From Seison nebaliae (lineage: Eukaryota; Rotifera; Pararotatoria; Seisonacea; Seisonidae), in assembly GCA_023231475.1 (NCBI GenBank), contig JALJEE010001175.1:1-64000 (forward strand): 64,000 nt of DNA, in the 5' to 3' direction. The notes below the pieces were generated by a model. It saw only the letters and a list, made by a program, of their open reading frames with translations. It did not search any database and was not told the origin of the DNA. The stretch's first letter is position 1, and the number at the start of each line of letters is the position of its first letter. The position numbers were made by a program, and so were the translations under genes. Of the stretch, positions 33,272 through 43,776 are shown in pieces.

Positions 33272-33803
33272 TATTCTAATTCTTCTAAAATTATACCTTT
33301 GTGTTCACTATTTCTTTAAAGTCAGTCACTCTGTAAAATTTAATGATTAATTTACGAATTATCAAACATAATGAAGAATGAACTTATTACTTTTGTTATG
33401 AAAACTGTCGTCCGAAATTCATTATAATTGATAATTGTTTAGATTAACTGTCCTAAACACAGTGTTCAAATTTAAGTATTATTAATTTTTAAACATTTTT
33501 ATTCAACTTTAAATCATAAACTAAGATACATTTGAAAAATATGAATTAAATGGAATTTTAGTCTTTTTTTACTCTAATGATTAAAAAAGGAAGAACTGGA
33601 TATCCAAAAAAGGATTATATTTACTGGGTCTTAAGAAAAATCGAACCATTTGGTAGACGGACGTTTGGTTGACGACTATTTGGCAGACTCAGTATACAGT
33701 TATACTCTTTAGCAAGCTGTCGATCTACAAAATAGTTCCATCTACCAAATTATTCGTGTACCAAATGTCCTAGATTCCTTAAGTAAAACTTTCGAAGTTC
33801 AAG
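33272..33803. other. intergenic, no gene seen
   Basis: AT-rich. Near 33650-33780 there is a short run of related phrases (ggtagacggacgtttggttgacgactatttggcagactc, then accaaattattcgtgtaccaaatg), weakly repetitive. Nothing coding. Confidence 0.45.
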
Positions 33804-34435
33804 GTGTTGACGAATTTTCAACTGAATGAAAGATATATTTCTCTCAATGAATACAAATGTAATGTCAACAAATTTCTTAGTTGTCATTTAGACTGTAGGA
33901 AGAAGAGTTCTGCAACCGTTGATTCTATTAGATGCAAGTTCATTAGAACTTTTCATTCTATAAATCATCGCTGTAAATATTTTCCGACTTCTTTTAAAAA
34001 TGAAGTTGTTTTACACGTTCTACTACGATTTATATGGCTTCCAGGCTGCTATTTCGTTTTCAATGAAATCAATAGACGCGTTAGATAGAGTGTAATCAAT
34101 GTATTCGAAATCTTTTAGGATGCAAACGCTCCTTTTCAAGAGCATTTATATTCTCCATTGTCGATCTTCCTCCATTTCGATTTTTGTTGGCTAAGCGATA
34201 TCTCTCTCTTCTGGAGAAGATGGATGCTTCCGAATTTCCTACTTCATCCTTTAACGACTTGCCACTACTTTCATCTTCATTGTCGTTTTTCTGTTCATAT
34301 TACACTCTTCCGAAGCCTAACCGATTGTTTAATGCAAGGGAATTGATAGATCAATTCTCCATCGAGTACTTGGTTCCTGACAATCTCAAAAATCATATAC
34401 CAAGATGCTGTGGACTAATTTCCAACTACCATAAC
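33804..34435 (+). mobile_element. decayed non-LTR retrotransposon (LINE) 3' part
   Basis: Broken frames match the region just after the catalytic core of a LINE reverse transcriptase. One reads FLSCHLDCRKKSSATVDSIR, then CKFIRTFHSINHRCKYF (cf. YLG..ID..L.....I in LINEs). A second, in another frame, reads FSIVDLPPFRFLLAKRYLSL, then LEKMDASEFPTSSF, and further on ARELIDQFSIEYLVPDNLKN. The same segments recur at 48826-49060 and 62930-63060. Stops and frame changes show that it is dead. Confidence 0.65.
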
Positions 34436-34442
34436 CACTACC

Positions 34443-34548
34443 AAACCACTGTGTTACGCACGCCCCAATATGACTCTATCGAGCTGCAGGGTACGTTATT
34501 TCGCAATTATGCGTGGAACGTGCGTAGACCACTGCGCTACGCACACAC
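34443..34548 (+). repeat. dispersed structured repeat R1, copy 3 (5' truncated)
   Basis: Begins within hairpin 1 (aaaccactgtgttacgcacg) and keeps the core and hairpin 2: GTGCGTAG (34520-34527), loop ACCACTGCG, CTACGCAC (34537-34544), perfect. Relative to copy 2, a G-C pair replaces an A-T pair inside the stem, i.e. both sides changed together. It lies directly after LINE-derived sequence and 36 nt from tRNA-Ile. Confidence 0.75.
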
Positions 34549-34571
34549 GATTATGTGAGAAAAATATAAAC

Positions 34572-34578
34572 AAAAAAA
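34572..34578 (-). terminator. Pol III terminator of tRNA-Ile
   Basis: Seven T's on the minus strand, 6 nt past the tRNA 3' end. Confidence 0.75.
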
Positions 34579-34584
34579 TGATCT

Positions 34585-34657
34585 GGCCAATGTGGGGATC
34601 GAACCCACGACATTCGCGTTATTAGCACGACGCTCTAACCAACTGAGCTAATCGGCC
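34585..34657 (-). tRNA. tRNA-Ile (anticodon AAU)
   Basis: 73-nt cloverleaf on the minus strand. The acceptor arms GGCCGAT / ATTGGCC pair with one G-T. The D arm is GCTC..GAGC, the anticodon stem TCGTG/CGCGA has loop CTAATAA (anticodon AAT), and the T arm is GTGGG-TTCGATC-CCCAC. A/B-box sequences are intact and no intron is present. A T7 run on the minus strand at 34572-34578 is a good RNA polymerase III terminator. A34 would be edited to inosine, the usual eukaryotic Ile decoder. Confidence 0.95.
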
Positions 34658-35357
34658 GACGATATAAATTCAATTGAATTATATTTCATTTTACTAGTTA
34701 CACATACAAAGACAGTCGACAAAACTTCTTACACATTAAGACTACCATAAGACTAGTACAAGAGGTTTTTTATATTTAGACGAAATTTTTAGTTTTTGAA
34801 TTAACTTTATTTTTCCAATCTCCATGATTGGTTTGCAGTCAAACGACGGATGCTCACGCCATACTATGTTTTGTTTGTAATTTTGTAATCCCTCTTGCCG
34901 AAATAGAAAATGCTGAAGGTGTCGTTCGGTTGTTTTTCAGATTTTGAGTCACTTCATATTCATGATGACATTGAATTCCTCTCCGAAAATACTGAGTTAA
35001 TATCGCTCAACGACACGAACCTTTTAATTTAAAATAAACTATTATAGAAGTTAATCAGTGTTACTTACGATTGTAGGACGTTATTCCCGACGTTTCTCTT
35101 TCTTAAAGAAGCATGAAAAAGAAGGAAATTATCGCCGATTTTTCTGGAAAATTTTGAAAATAAAAGGAAAGAGAAAGAAAACGAAAAAATCGGAGATAGT
35201 TTCCTTCTATTTACATTTACTTAGGATCGACTTATAATTAAAGTTTATTTTCAATAATCATACGTCGGTAACTTTCAGTGGAAAATTGGAATGATGATAG
35301 GAAAATGTTAGGTTGATATTTTTAATCATAACTTATTTTTTCTTAGTCCGGAAAGGG
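34658..35357. other. intergenic, no gene seen
   Basis: Upstream of the tRNA and 3' of USP-like D. An imperfect inverted pair of purine- and pyrimidine-rich stretches (tttctctttcttaaagaag .. gaaaaagaaggaaat..ggaaagagaaagaaa) lies near 35092-35180. No coding frame. Confidence 0.45.
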
Positions 35358-36779
35358 TTAAAGAACATAAATTTCATCTCCATTACCTTCATGGAAGCTT
35401 TTTTCTTTTTCTAAAATGAATCCTGTAACTTTTTCGAATCTTAATATGTAGGTAAATTGTTCAATATCGTCGATCTTTAAAGAAAATTCATCGTTCATTA
35501 AAAGCCATTGTCTTCGCCTTTGAATTATGGCATAGGCATGAGTTTCCATTGCTTCATCCAGTAACTTATTGGAGGCATCACTATCAAGCCATTCACAAAT
35601 TTGTTTAAAGATCGAACGAACATATCGTTGTTCTTGTGGCAAATAATCATATATTTGTGGTTCTTCATTTAGTATTACTTCTACCGTTCTCTCGTAAAGA
35701 ACATCGACACATTCTTGAGAATACATATCACGTACCTCACGTACAGGTAATAATTCGCTTATTTTTAAATTATGTTCCTCCTCGATTGCAACGGATATTC
35801 CAGTTAACTTATAGCTATTTCTTCGTCTATTTCTGATTGCTAGATTTATTCTTAAATCTTCATCGTTCTTTAATTGTGGAATGGTGTAGAACTGTCGTAC
35901 TAGGACTAAAGGCAAATCAGGAGAACCGTCCTCCCATTTAACATTTAACCGATGTATCAAACTTAATATACCAGCCACAGTTTTTGTCGCCTTTGGATGA
36001 AGTTCAAACTTCAACGATTCTTCTAGACTCATTATTAAAACATCAGGTGCATGTGGTTGAATTAGGTTTTGAGTCAAATCTTCAATAATATGGTGACCAA
36101 CTATTCTTTCATAATTTCTTAGAAACCGTCGCGGTTGATTCCATTGAATCCAAGGAAACTTATTAATCGAAAAGTGTAAATTTAGTACACTAATATCAGG
36201 ATAGTAAAGAAAAACATAATGTCCCTGACATACAGTTTGAACATCAACAATTTCAAATAAATCTTTTAACATTTTATCCCATCTAACTACGTCGTTCCCA
36301 TTTTCTTCTTTTATATCAAGAATTAGTCGTTCGCATTTAGAGTTTGGACTTTCATTAATTTCCGATTGCAAATCCAGCTCGTGTTTACTTGCTTTAACCA
36401 AATAATAATCGCCAACAAGTCCATGTTTTGTGTTATATTCTTCATTTCTTTCGAGAGCCACAACTGCTGTGCGAAATACATCACTTACACTTTTATTATA
36501 TTTCTTCATATCTTTCGGGTTCTCCTCTCCGACACTTTGGTACATTTGTTCCATATAATTACACAGTTCAATAGAGTTACATTTCTGTTCCTCCTCTATT
36601 AATCTCATCAAGGTTGGACTAGATGTCATCATACTAACTATTACATTGGTCAAACATATTCCGAGAGAAGGATTGTTGAGTATTCCTCGTATACTTTTAT
36701 CTGATTGATCAAATAAGTTATTTAAAGTGTTCCATTTCTGTTGAAACAAAAGTTCAGGAAATTTTGGATCTAAATTCAT
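35358..36779 (-). CDS. divergent USP-like cysteine protease, paralogue D
   Basis: Intronless 473-residue paralogue. The frame is open for 50 more codons upstream, but I place the start at the Met giving MNLDPKFPELLFQQKW, which aligns with the starts of copies A-C. The Cys-box-like motif GILNNPSLGICLTNVIVSM gives Cys42. The C-terminal THAYAIIQ then QWLLMNDEFSLKIDDI gives His414 and an adjacent Asn-Asp, ending GFILEKE plus a short acidic tail. It lies 26 kb from the other three, so the family is dispersed as well as clustered. Mean divergence from the others is high, while the Cys, His, Trp and Asn-Asp positions are kept, which suggests selection for activity. Substrate unknown. Confidence 0.6.
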   Translation of the reverse strand: MNLDPKFPELLFQQKWNTLNNLFDQSDKSIRGILNNPSLGICLTNVIVSMMTSSPTLMRLIEEEQKCNSIELCNYMEQMYQSVGEENPKDMKKYNKSVSDVFRTAVVALERNEEYNTKHGLVGDYYLVKASKHELDLQSEINESPNSKCERLILDIKEENGNDVVRWDKMLKDLFEIVDVQTVCQGHYVFLYYPDISVLNLHFSINKFPWIQWNQPRRFLRNYERIVGHHIIEDLTQNLIQPHAPDVLIMSLEESLKFELHPKATKTVAGILSLIHRLNVKWEDGSPDLPLVLVRQFYTIPQLKNDEDLRINLAIRNRRRNSYKLTGISVAIEEEHNLKISELLPVREVRDMYSQECVDVLYERTVEVILNEEPQIYDYLPQEQRYVRSIFKQICEWLDSDASNKLLDEAMETHAYAIIQRRRQWLLMNDEFSLKIDDIEQFTYILRFEKVTGFILEKEKSFHEGNGDEIYVL

Positions 36780-37231
36780 TTTACTTAAGAAACAAATTGG
36801 TAAAGGATTTAGAATCTTCAAATAAACAGTTACACGATGAAATTTTAAAAAAAATTGAAAATAAAAGTTAAAACAAAAATATTTACTATTTCCATTTTTG
36901 TCGCATCTACATGGAAGAACAAAAAGCACAATGTTATCTAACTTGTAAGTATCATCGTATCACAATGGACGGATTCTACAGTACGTAGGACTTCAGTAAA
37001 TAATCTATAAAAGAAAAATTTTAAATTAAGATTCAATTAATTTGACAAGTTCTGAACAAACAATATTCAGAAATTTCAGTAACGTGTTTTAAAGTATTAA
37101 AAAAACAAAATAGAAACATAATAAAACTGAGCAATTACCAGTTTTAGTTCCTTAATTTCATTTCTAATTTTTTTTAATTTTCATTTCTTTTTCTTTCCTC
37201 CAGTATCGTCCTCCAGTAGACAGTAGTAAAA
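36780..37231. other. intergenic between divergent genes
   Basis: Separates the start of USP-like D from a secreted-protein gene. T-rich just before the latter. No other feature. Confidence 0.45.
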
Positions 37232-38333
37232 ATGTTTTTAATCCTCGTCGTAAGTTTATTAGTCTTTCGGAATGCGAAGTGTGCCGATAAGGACGATGAA
37301 GATACAATACTATTAAAACGAGAAATTTTCAGTTTCCTTAGAATTTATTTTAGTTTATAATTTAACCAATTCTTAAAATTTAGCAAATACTGATGCGTAT
37401 GAACAACAGGTGCAAGTTAGAAGAGAATATAATGAAAGGTTTGCTGGTTTGACAAGTTTGAACAGGAATGGATTAACTGATCGTGAAGTTCGTGAGAACG
37501 AACATAATTCAGTCGTTCTTCGAGTTGTTCAAATTACACCTCACATTGGAATATTTGATTCTGAATTAATGGCGTCAATTGTTGGAAAATTGTTCTTGGA
37601 CTTCCGAAATGTTTTATATGGAAATATGCACGACTTTAATGGTAGACCTATGTGCACTATAATGATTCAATATCGGTATACCAATATGGTATGTTTCAAC
37701 CCAGTTGAAAAGACGATTCGTGGTTATTCTCTCCATGGTAATGATATTGAACCCTTCGTTAAACAATTAACATTTATTTATTGTTTGCAAATGGTGTATT
37801 TTGAAGAAATGGCAGATACGGACTGCGCATTTACAATGTACCTCGAAAAGGATAATATAGCTATTACCGCCAAAAACGCGAATAATGTAATGAACTCAGT
37901 AGCTATGGATTTTATTAGAACTGCATACTATAGTGCGGTAGATTTAACGGCTGCATTGGACATGAAAGGTTTTACTAGGGAAATGAGTCAATTGTCTACA
38001 AGTTCCGATACAACATTACGAGAGGAGAAAACAGAAATACAGGGAAAAGTTTACGAACCAATTGAAGTTTTTCAATACATGGGACCCGATGGGGTGCCTG
38101 CTATGCTTGACAACGTTAAGGAAAAAGCTCCGACTAGACCAACCCAAACACAAATACCCACTACTACAACAAAGCTCGAAAACGTTCTCTTAACTGCTGG
38201 AACAAAAAGATCATCAACTGGTGTGGATCCTACTCCAAATAAGACCTTTGAAACTTACGTGCCACCCCCACCCGAAGAAACTACCAAAAAAAGTAAAGAA
38301 GAAGGAACTACAACTACTACAACAACTAGCTAA
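37232..38333 (+). CDS. secreted protein with Thr/Pro-rich tail, unknown
   Basis: Two exons. Exon 1 encodes a signal peptide (MFLILVVSLLVFRNAKCADK). A ~58-nt intron (GTTTCC..ATTTAG, phase 1) joins to NTDAYEQQVQVRREYNERF. The ~215-residue central region has few Cys (MCTIMIQYRYTNMVC, YCLQMVYFEE, DCAF) and looks globular. The last ~80 residues are Pro/Thr/Lys-rich and end in a run of Thr, probably O-glycosylated. No membrane anchor after the signal. I recognise no family. A second secreted two-exon gene with the same layout lies at 39651. Confidence 0.7.
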
Positions 38334-38896
38334 GCAAATAGTTTGAATAGAAAATTACTAATTCACCTTAACGTACATTCTCCACAGTAGTTAGAAGTAA
38401 AACATTTTTAAAATGTAAAATGTTAAAAAGATTAATTTTTTCTAAAGAATATAATTATGATTGTATATAATTTTCCAATAATATATAGATTAAGAACTGA
38501 ACAATTTTATTATATAATTATAATTTCTCTTTTCTGCTATTCATCTTACAAAAAAAATTATTTAGTAACTTGATTCTATTTAATGAGAAACTCTTAAAAT
38601 AAGAGCAACATCGTTGCCACTAATATAATTCTGCATGTATACATCAAAAATAGTGTTCCATTTAATGGAAGAAACTAAAATGAAATAAATTACTCTAATT
38701 TTCCTAAACTGTTTTCTACTCTCAGAAAAAGGAGAAGTAATTAAGGAAATGGTAAAATGCGCATCATTTTCCCATTAAAACGCATTCATCATCAAACATC
38801 ATCATCTGGAATAGAAATACATTCTATTTTTTCGTGATTTCTACGGAATAAAAAATCTGTAATTAAATACAGTTTTCGTTTGAAGTCTTATCAAAT
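38334..38896. other. intergenic, no gene seen
   Basis: AT-rich 3' flank of the secreted-protein gene and 5' flank of calcineurin B. Confidence 0.5.
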
Positions 38897-39424
38897 ATGG
38901 GTGTTGAACATTCGTTACCTGAATCTTCATGTAACCATTTCGATTCGGAAGAAATTTCGAAAATAATCGACAAATTTAAAAAGATTGATAAGGATCGTAG
39001 TGGAACTTTGTCGACCGAAGAATTTCATTCAATTCCATCTTTAAACGAAAATCCATTACTTCAGCGAGTTATCGACACATTCGATCTCGATAAAGATGGC
39101 GAGATTGATTTTAAGGAATTTATAGAAGGCGTTTCGGTTTTTAGCATGAAAAACGATAAAATAGAAAAATTGAAATTTGCATTCAAAATTTACGATATAG
39201 ACAATGACGGATATATTGGTAATGGTGAGTTATTTCAAGTTTTGAAAACGATGGTAGGAAACAATTTGGAAGAAGAACAATTGCAACAAATTGTAGACAA
39301 AACGATTTGGTATGCCGATACGGATAAAGATGGAAAAATTTCTTTTAATGAATTTAAATCGATCGTCGATGATTCGCTCCAAGATGATTTACACGAGTCA
39401 ATGAAAATAAATATCATAAAATAA
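38897..39424 (+). CDS. calcineurin B regulatory subunit, intronless
   Basis: 175-residue protein matching calcineurin B along its length: [10 protein letters not shown] start (Gly2, myristoylation-type), [24 protein letters not shown] (EF1), [20 protein letters not shown] (EF2), [19 protein letters not shown] (EF3), [19 protein letters not shown] and [13 protein letters not shown] (EF4). All four EF loops keep Asp at 1, 3 and 5 and Glu at 12, so four Ca2+ sites are likely. It binds and activates the calcineurin phosphatase catalytic subunit. The C-terminus ([17 protein letters not shown]) differs from the usual DIHKKMVV-type end, and there is no intron. It may be a retrocopy or second paralogue. 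Confidence 0.92.
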   Translation: MGVEHSLPESSCNHFDSEEISKIIDKFKKIDKDRSGTLSTEEFHSIPSLNENPLLQRVIDTFDLDKDGEIDFKEFIEGVSVFSMKNDKIEKLKFAFKIYDIDNDGYIGNGELFQVLKTMVGNNLEEEQLQQIVDKTIWYADTDKDGKISFNEFKSIVDDSLQDDLHESMKINIIK

Positions 39425-39650
39425 AAAATACTTTCAAAAAATAATTGGTTCAAATAATAGAAAATCAAAAGAATTATTTGAACATGAATTTGTATAACTT
39501 TTGTTTGATTTTCATAATAAAATGAATCGTTCTTTTAAAAAATGAATGTTTTAAAATATAGAATACAAGTTAAAGTTGTCGGTTGCAGTTTTTAATTTTC
39601 TTTCTATTCGGTTTCCTTAATTTTCTGTTTCTAATTTTCAACTTTTCACT

Positions 39651-40271
39651 ATGACGAAATGTACATTAATATTCTTATTCTTTCTCAATATTTTTATTTT
39701 CAAAAATGTGGAAGGATTGGGCGAATATCCGTTTATGGGTATATTTTAATTTGCAAAAATTTAAACTGATGAATCTATTTTAGATCGAGAACGTACTGAC
39801 AGATATAATTATTATCGGGACATCGATGACACTTTTCAAATTGCTACGAAAGGTATATTTCCATTGTATAAAAGCACCGAAGTACTAAATTGTGCGATAA
39901 GTACACACCTTATGACGGATGACCCTCTTGTCATTGCAAAAATTACGGGTTATGGAATTCTCAATCATTTCGTAATAAAACCATTACAATCAAAAAACGC
40001 AGGCCAGTTTAATAATTTCTGCTTTCGATCCTCGCTTAGTACGATGCAAGTGGGTGGTTGTGTCCGTACGAACAAACAAGGCAAAGCTGAAGTTTTTATT
40101 GTCTATCGAGGTTGGTTAGACATTAAACCTTATGCCACCCATTTGGTTTCCATTATCAACAATATCAATTTCAATGTAATGAATAAGGAAAATATCATTA
40201 CTTTCCGTATCCATAAATCAAAAAATGTTGTGGAATTTGAGAAATCTTTCTTATACCTAGTTGATGCTTGA
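39651..40271 (+). CDS. small secreted protein, unknown
   Basis: Two exons. Signal peptide MTKCTLIFLFFLNIFIFKNV, cleavage near EGLGEY. A 45-nt intron (phase 1) leads to DRERTDRYNYYRDIDDTFQI. The mature part of ~165 residues has Cys in LNCAIS, FCFRSS and GGCVRT and ends KSFLYLVDA. No membrane segment or recognised domain. Like the gene at 37232, it has a single intron soon after the signal sequence. The two may be distant relatives, but I could not align them convincingly. Confidence 0.7.
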
Positions 40272-40440
40272 ATCCCTACTATCAAGAGATAAAGTTGTGA
40301 TAAAAGACGAGCTTCGATTTCATACAGACAAACTCTAACTTTCTTTGTAAAACCACATAGAATTTAGCATCATTGTTACTATAGTAAATATCTAAACTTT
40401 TTTCCATGTTTAAATAAACTGTTCAAACTGAGTCGTTTCA

Positions 40441-41405
40441 ATGGTTGACTTCAATGAATATATTTCTGATTTTAAGAAAGTTGTCGATAAGAAAGATACG
40501 TTATATACGATCGAATCAAAAAATTGTGAATTAGATCCTGTTCATTTTATAAAATTCTTCTGTTTCCTCAAATTCATCTTTCTCTTACATCTTCTTGTTA
40601 GTCCCACCATATAGTCAGATGTTATTTAGTAGTTCAAGTGACTGATGGCTTAAAAGAATTGATCGGTTAAATGATTTCTTAATGTAAATTATTATTAATT
40701 TTCTTAGATAAATTAGGCAATTATTGTAAATCAATGGTGAATGAAAATGAAGATCCAGACTTAAATGCAATTCCTGGAATCATAAATTCTTATGCAACCA
40801 TATTCACTTATGTTACGGAAGTTAATATTAGTTGGATAGGATTCTAATAATTACACCTTCTTCCAATTCTTAATTAACTAGTGTGCTATGCATCACTTAA
40901 CAAACCAATTGAACATAATCAACGAACATGAAACATTAAACAATTGTCGAATAGTCTGTGTGAATTATAAGGTTGAGAATATTCCTTTAATGAAAATAAT
41001 TGTTTGTTATCGCTTTTTTGTTAATAGATTCAATATAGATTATTAGAAGGTTGGTATGTTGAGTCGAAAGAAGATACGGAAACGATTGGAAATGATGAAG
41101 CTGAAATCGAAGGAATCGATATCATAAAAAAGTATTTGGATTCTCTCGCATCGACATTGACACTTCGAAAGAAAGTGGATAAGAAATCAGTTACACGAGT
41201 AGTACCTCTCACTTTACTCAAACAATTATTAACATTACCCGAATTATTCACAATTGATGAACATTTCGAAATTAATGAATTACCTTCTACCAATTTTATT
41301 GAAAGCGGTTTATTTTTTTATCTTTCTTCCAATACATTTTTTTTATTTGTGAATGAAACAGAACTGTTATGGCCGAAATCGTTGAACGATTATTCGTACA
41401 CTTAA
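40441..41405 (+). CDS. unknown multi-exon protein
   Basis: Five-exon model. MVDFNEYISDFKKVVDKKDT; then a small exon QVTDGLKELI joined in phase to DKLGNYCKSMVNENEDPDLN; then AMHHLTNQLNIINEHETLNN; then IQYRLLEGWYVESKEDTETI, ending SLNDYSYT. The protein is mainly helical and acidic, with no signal or membrane segment. I do not recognise it. The second intron border (about 40508-40636) is the least certain. Confidence 0.5.
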
Positions 41406-41694
41406 TTCTTGCCGACAACAAAGAAATGTGACATTTCATCTAAATTTCTCAATAAATTATCATTCTTTGAACTCAATTATTTTTCTTATGTTATCCTTCT
41501 CTTAATTGAATGACTACCATACTTAGTCACTTTTTTCTTGTCACATTTTATTGATTACTTAATTAATTAGCTAATCGTCATACTCAATAAACAAGTTAAA
41601 CATCTGTTACTATCGAACGATAATCTAGTATAAATTAGAATGAAATTCAATATAAATCTTATATCATTCTATTCTCCTCTTCTAGTAGCACACA

Positions 41695-42210
41695 ATGAAC
41701 TCTTTAAAGAAATATTCTTCGTTTGGTGAAATAACTGCAAAATCGCATGATGAGAGAATTTTGAAGAATTTAAGTGTGAAAATGCAATATGTTATCGAAT
41801 GGATGGAGAATGATGATTTCGTGAAATACATCGAAGAACATGGAAAGAAGAAGTCGAACGAGGAGGAAACGAAAGAATTCAGCTCAACCGATGAAACAAA
41901 TGAACAGATCGAAAAAGATGATATTATTGATAATTCAGGTCTATCACAAACTGAGCAACAAGACCATCAATTGGTAGACTCAATATTTGATTATGGAAAA
42001 TCAATGATGAAGGATTACAATAACGAGTTGGAAGCCACAAAACAGAAGGAAATAAATTTTGCACCGAAAGATGGAAAACAAATCTTACATCCATCAGTCA
42101 TGTTTAACTCATATCCATATTTTTCACCAGTGGTACCTGTATGTTATGTTTCTCCCTATTATCCATTCAACACCAACAACAATATCCATTTCAGTCCTAA
42201 CTTTAATTAA
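41695..42210 (+). CDS. unknown acidic protein (171 aa)
   Basis: Single exon. It starts MNSLKKYSSFGEITAKSHDE, has a Glu/Lys/Asp-rich central part (KKSNEEETKEF, DETNEQIEKDDIIDN) and a Pro/Tyr/Asn-rich C-terminus (SYPYFSPVVPVCYVSPYYPF). Low complexity, probably disordered. No family recognised. Length and codon use look coding. Confidence 0.5.
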   Translation: MNSLKKYSSFGEITAKSHDERILKNLSVKMQYVIEWMENDDFVKYIEEHGKKKSNEEETKEFSSTDETNEQIEKDDIIDNSGLSQTEQQDHQLVDSIFDYGKSMMKDYNNELEATKQKEINFAPKDGKQILHPSVMFNSYPYFSPVVPVCYVSPYYPFNTNNNIHFSPNFN

Positions 42211-42716
42211 TTCTTTAAAATTTGCTTTCCATTTCATTCTCATCAAATAAAATTTTTCAATTTAATCTTTTTTCATTGATTCAATTAATTCTTTTTCAAT
42301 AAGTTCATTAAAATTTTTTAAATTTTAAAAACGCCTCTATAATCTAATCTCTATATATAATCTCTATAATATCTTTATAAGAATGGTGAGAATCACAGTT
42401 GAATCTAAATTGATATGAGTTTAATTGAAAATTTATTGTTGAAATCGAAGTGGGAAATATTGGGGAATGATTTGGATAGATTATTTCACGTTAAGTAGTT
42501 TAGTTAAAGATTATAGTATGAGAGCAGGTAAATATTAAAAAATATATTTTATTAATAACTAAATAAAGTTAAAAATGTAAATAAATAGAAATACTTGATA
42601 AATTTGACGATAATAACATTAGTTTTCGAGAGAAATAAATTCATAATTATTTTTTTTGACGATTAACCAGGAAATTTAAACTTTATCGGTATCGATTAGT
42701 TATCATTTCGGGTTTA
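42211..42716. other. intergenic, no gene seen
   Basis: AT-rich spacer before the 3' end of the Gfi1/Senseless gene. Confidence 0.5.
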
Positions 42717-43776
42717 CTAACTGAGAATTGTATTTATGTAAAAGTTGTTGGGACGTGGTTTCATTGGAGACTTGCCCGATTTGTTTCCATTAGATTTTAC
42801 CATCTTATTCTCAGATATGGCATTGTTATGCATCATATTGTAGCACATCATCGTAAGTAGGGCGAGAAGGTTGGATTTGTTATTCATTGGATTGGATGGA
42901 GATTGCAACGGACTAATATTACTTTTCATAATTTCCTGTTTAATATCTTCATTCTTCAACTGGTGTTGTGTTTCTGTATGACGTCGTAAGTCAACTTTAC
43001 GTTGGAAGGATTTCGAACATAATTGACATGCGAACGGTTTGTAACCAGTGTGTTTTCGCGTATGAGTAATAAGATTTGATGATTGTGAAAAGGCCTTTCC
43101 ACATACTAAACATTTATGAGGCTTCTCACCTGTTTTTTTAGAATGAAGGATAAAAATAAGTTACACTGCTGAAATAGATGAAACCTGTATGGATATAAGT
43201 ATGTTTCTTCATATCACTTTTCTGGTGAAATCGTTTGGTGCAATAAGGACACGCATACGGTCTAGTATCACTATGAATAAGTAGATGTGTAGTCAATGTT
43301 GAGGAACGTTTAAAGCATTTGCCACATTGTGGACAAGGAAATCCACGTTCACCAGATGTTCCGTTACATGTTTCGATAGTAGCCGAACTCTGAGAAGAAG
43401 ATGGTGAGGCTCGGTTTTCGTTCTTGACAACGATCGAATTAGTCAAATCACAATTATTTTGCATATCATTCATGTTGGAAGTTGTTGAAGAATTTAATAA
43501 TGAAATGTTGGATGATGAGTTTGAAGAACAATTATTAATCATCAATTCTTCGTTATCCGTTGAAGAGATCGTTAGTGGGAAATCGTTATGAACGAATTTT
43601 CTTTTTTTTAAATCTTCTATAACGGAAACGATATCGAACAAACGTCTTTTTGTAGACATTATTTTCTTCAACGGTAAGTGACGATGACAATAATAAAAAC
43701 ACGCGCAGGTGGAGTCGTCTATGTTGAAATTGTTAAGATATTTATCAATTCTTCTTTGGCGGTTATGTCTTGTCAC
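42717..43776 (-). CDS. Gfi1/Senseless-type C2H2 transcription factor
   Basis: Two exons joined at the last finger linkers (HTG / EKPH) over a ~64-nt intron. Four zinc fingers: [60 protein letters not shown] and [19 protein letters not shown], nearly identical to Gfi1 fingers 3-6 and to the four fingers of Senseless. The family represses transcription and acts in sensory and neuronal differentiation. The N-terminal SNAG repressor motif (MPRSFLVKK in Gfi1) is not evident: the frame opens with a Cys-containing stretch, and a likelier start is the Met at about 43659 ([13 protein letters not shown]). An Asn/Ser-rich region precedes the fingers. Binding to AATC cores is expected from the conserved fingers. 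Confidence 0.92.

Noticed and set aside
35300-36929. N-terminal 50-residue extension of USP-like D
   Set aside because: Not shared by the other three copies, which all start at the M-[DN]-L-[DN] Met; probably untranslated leader.
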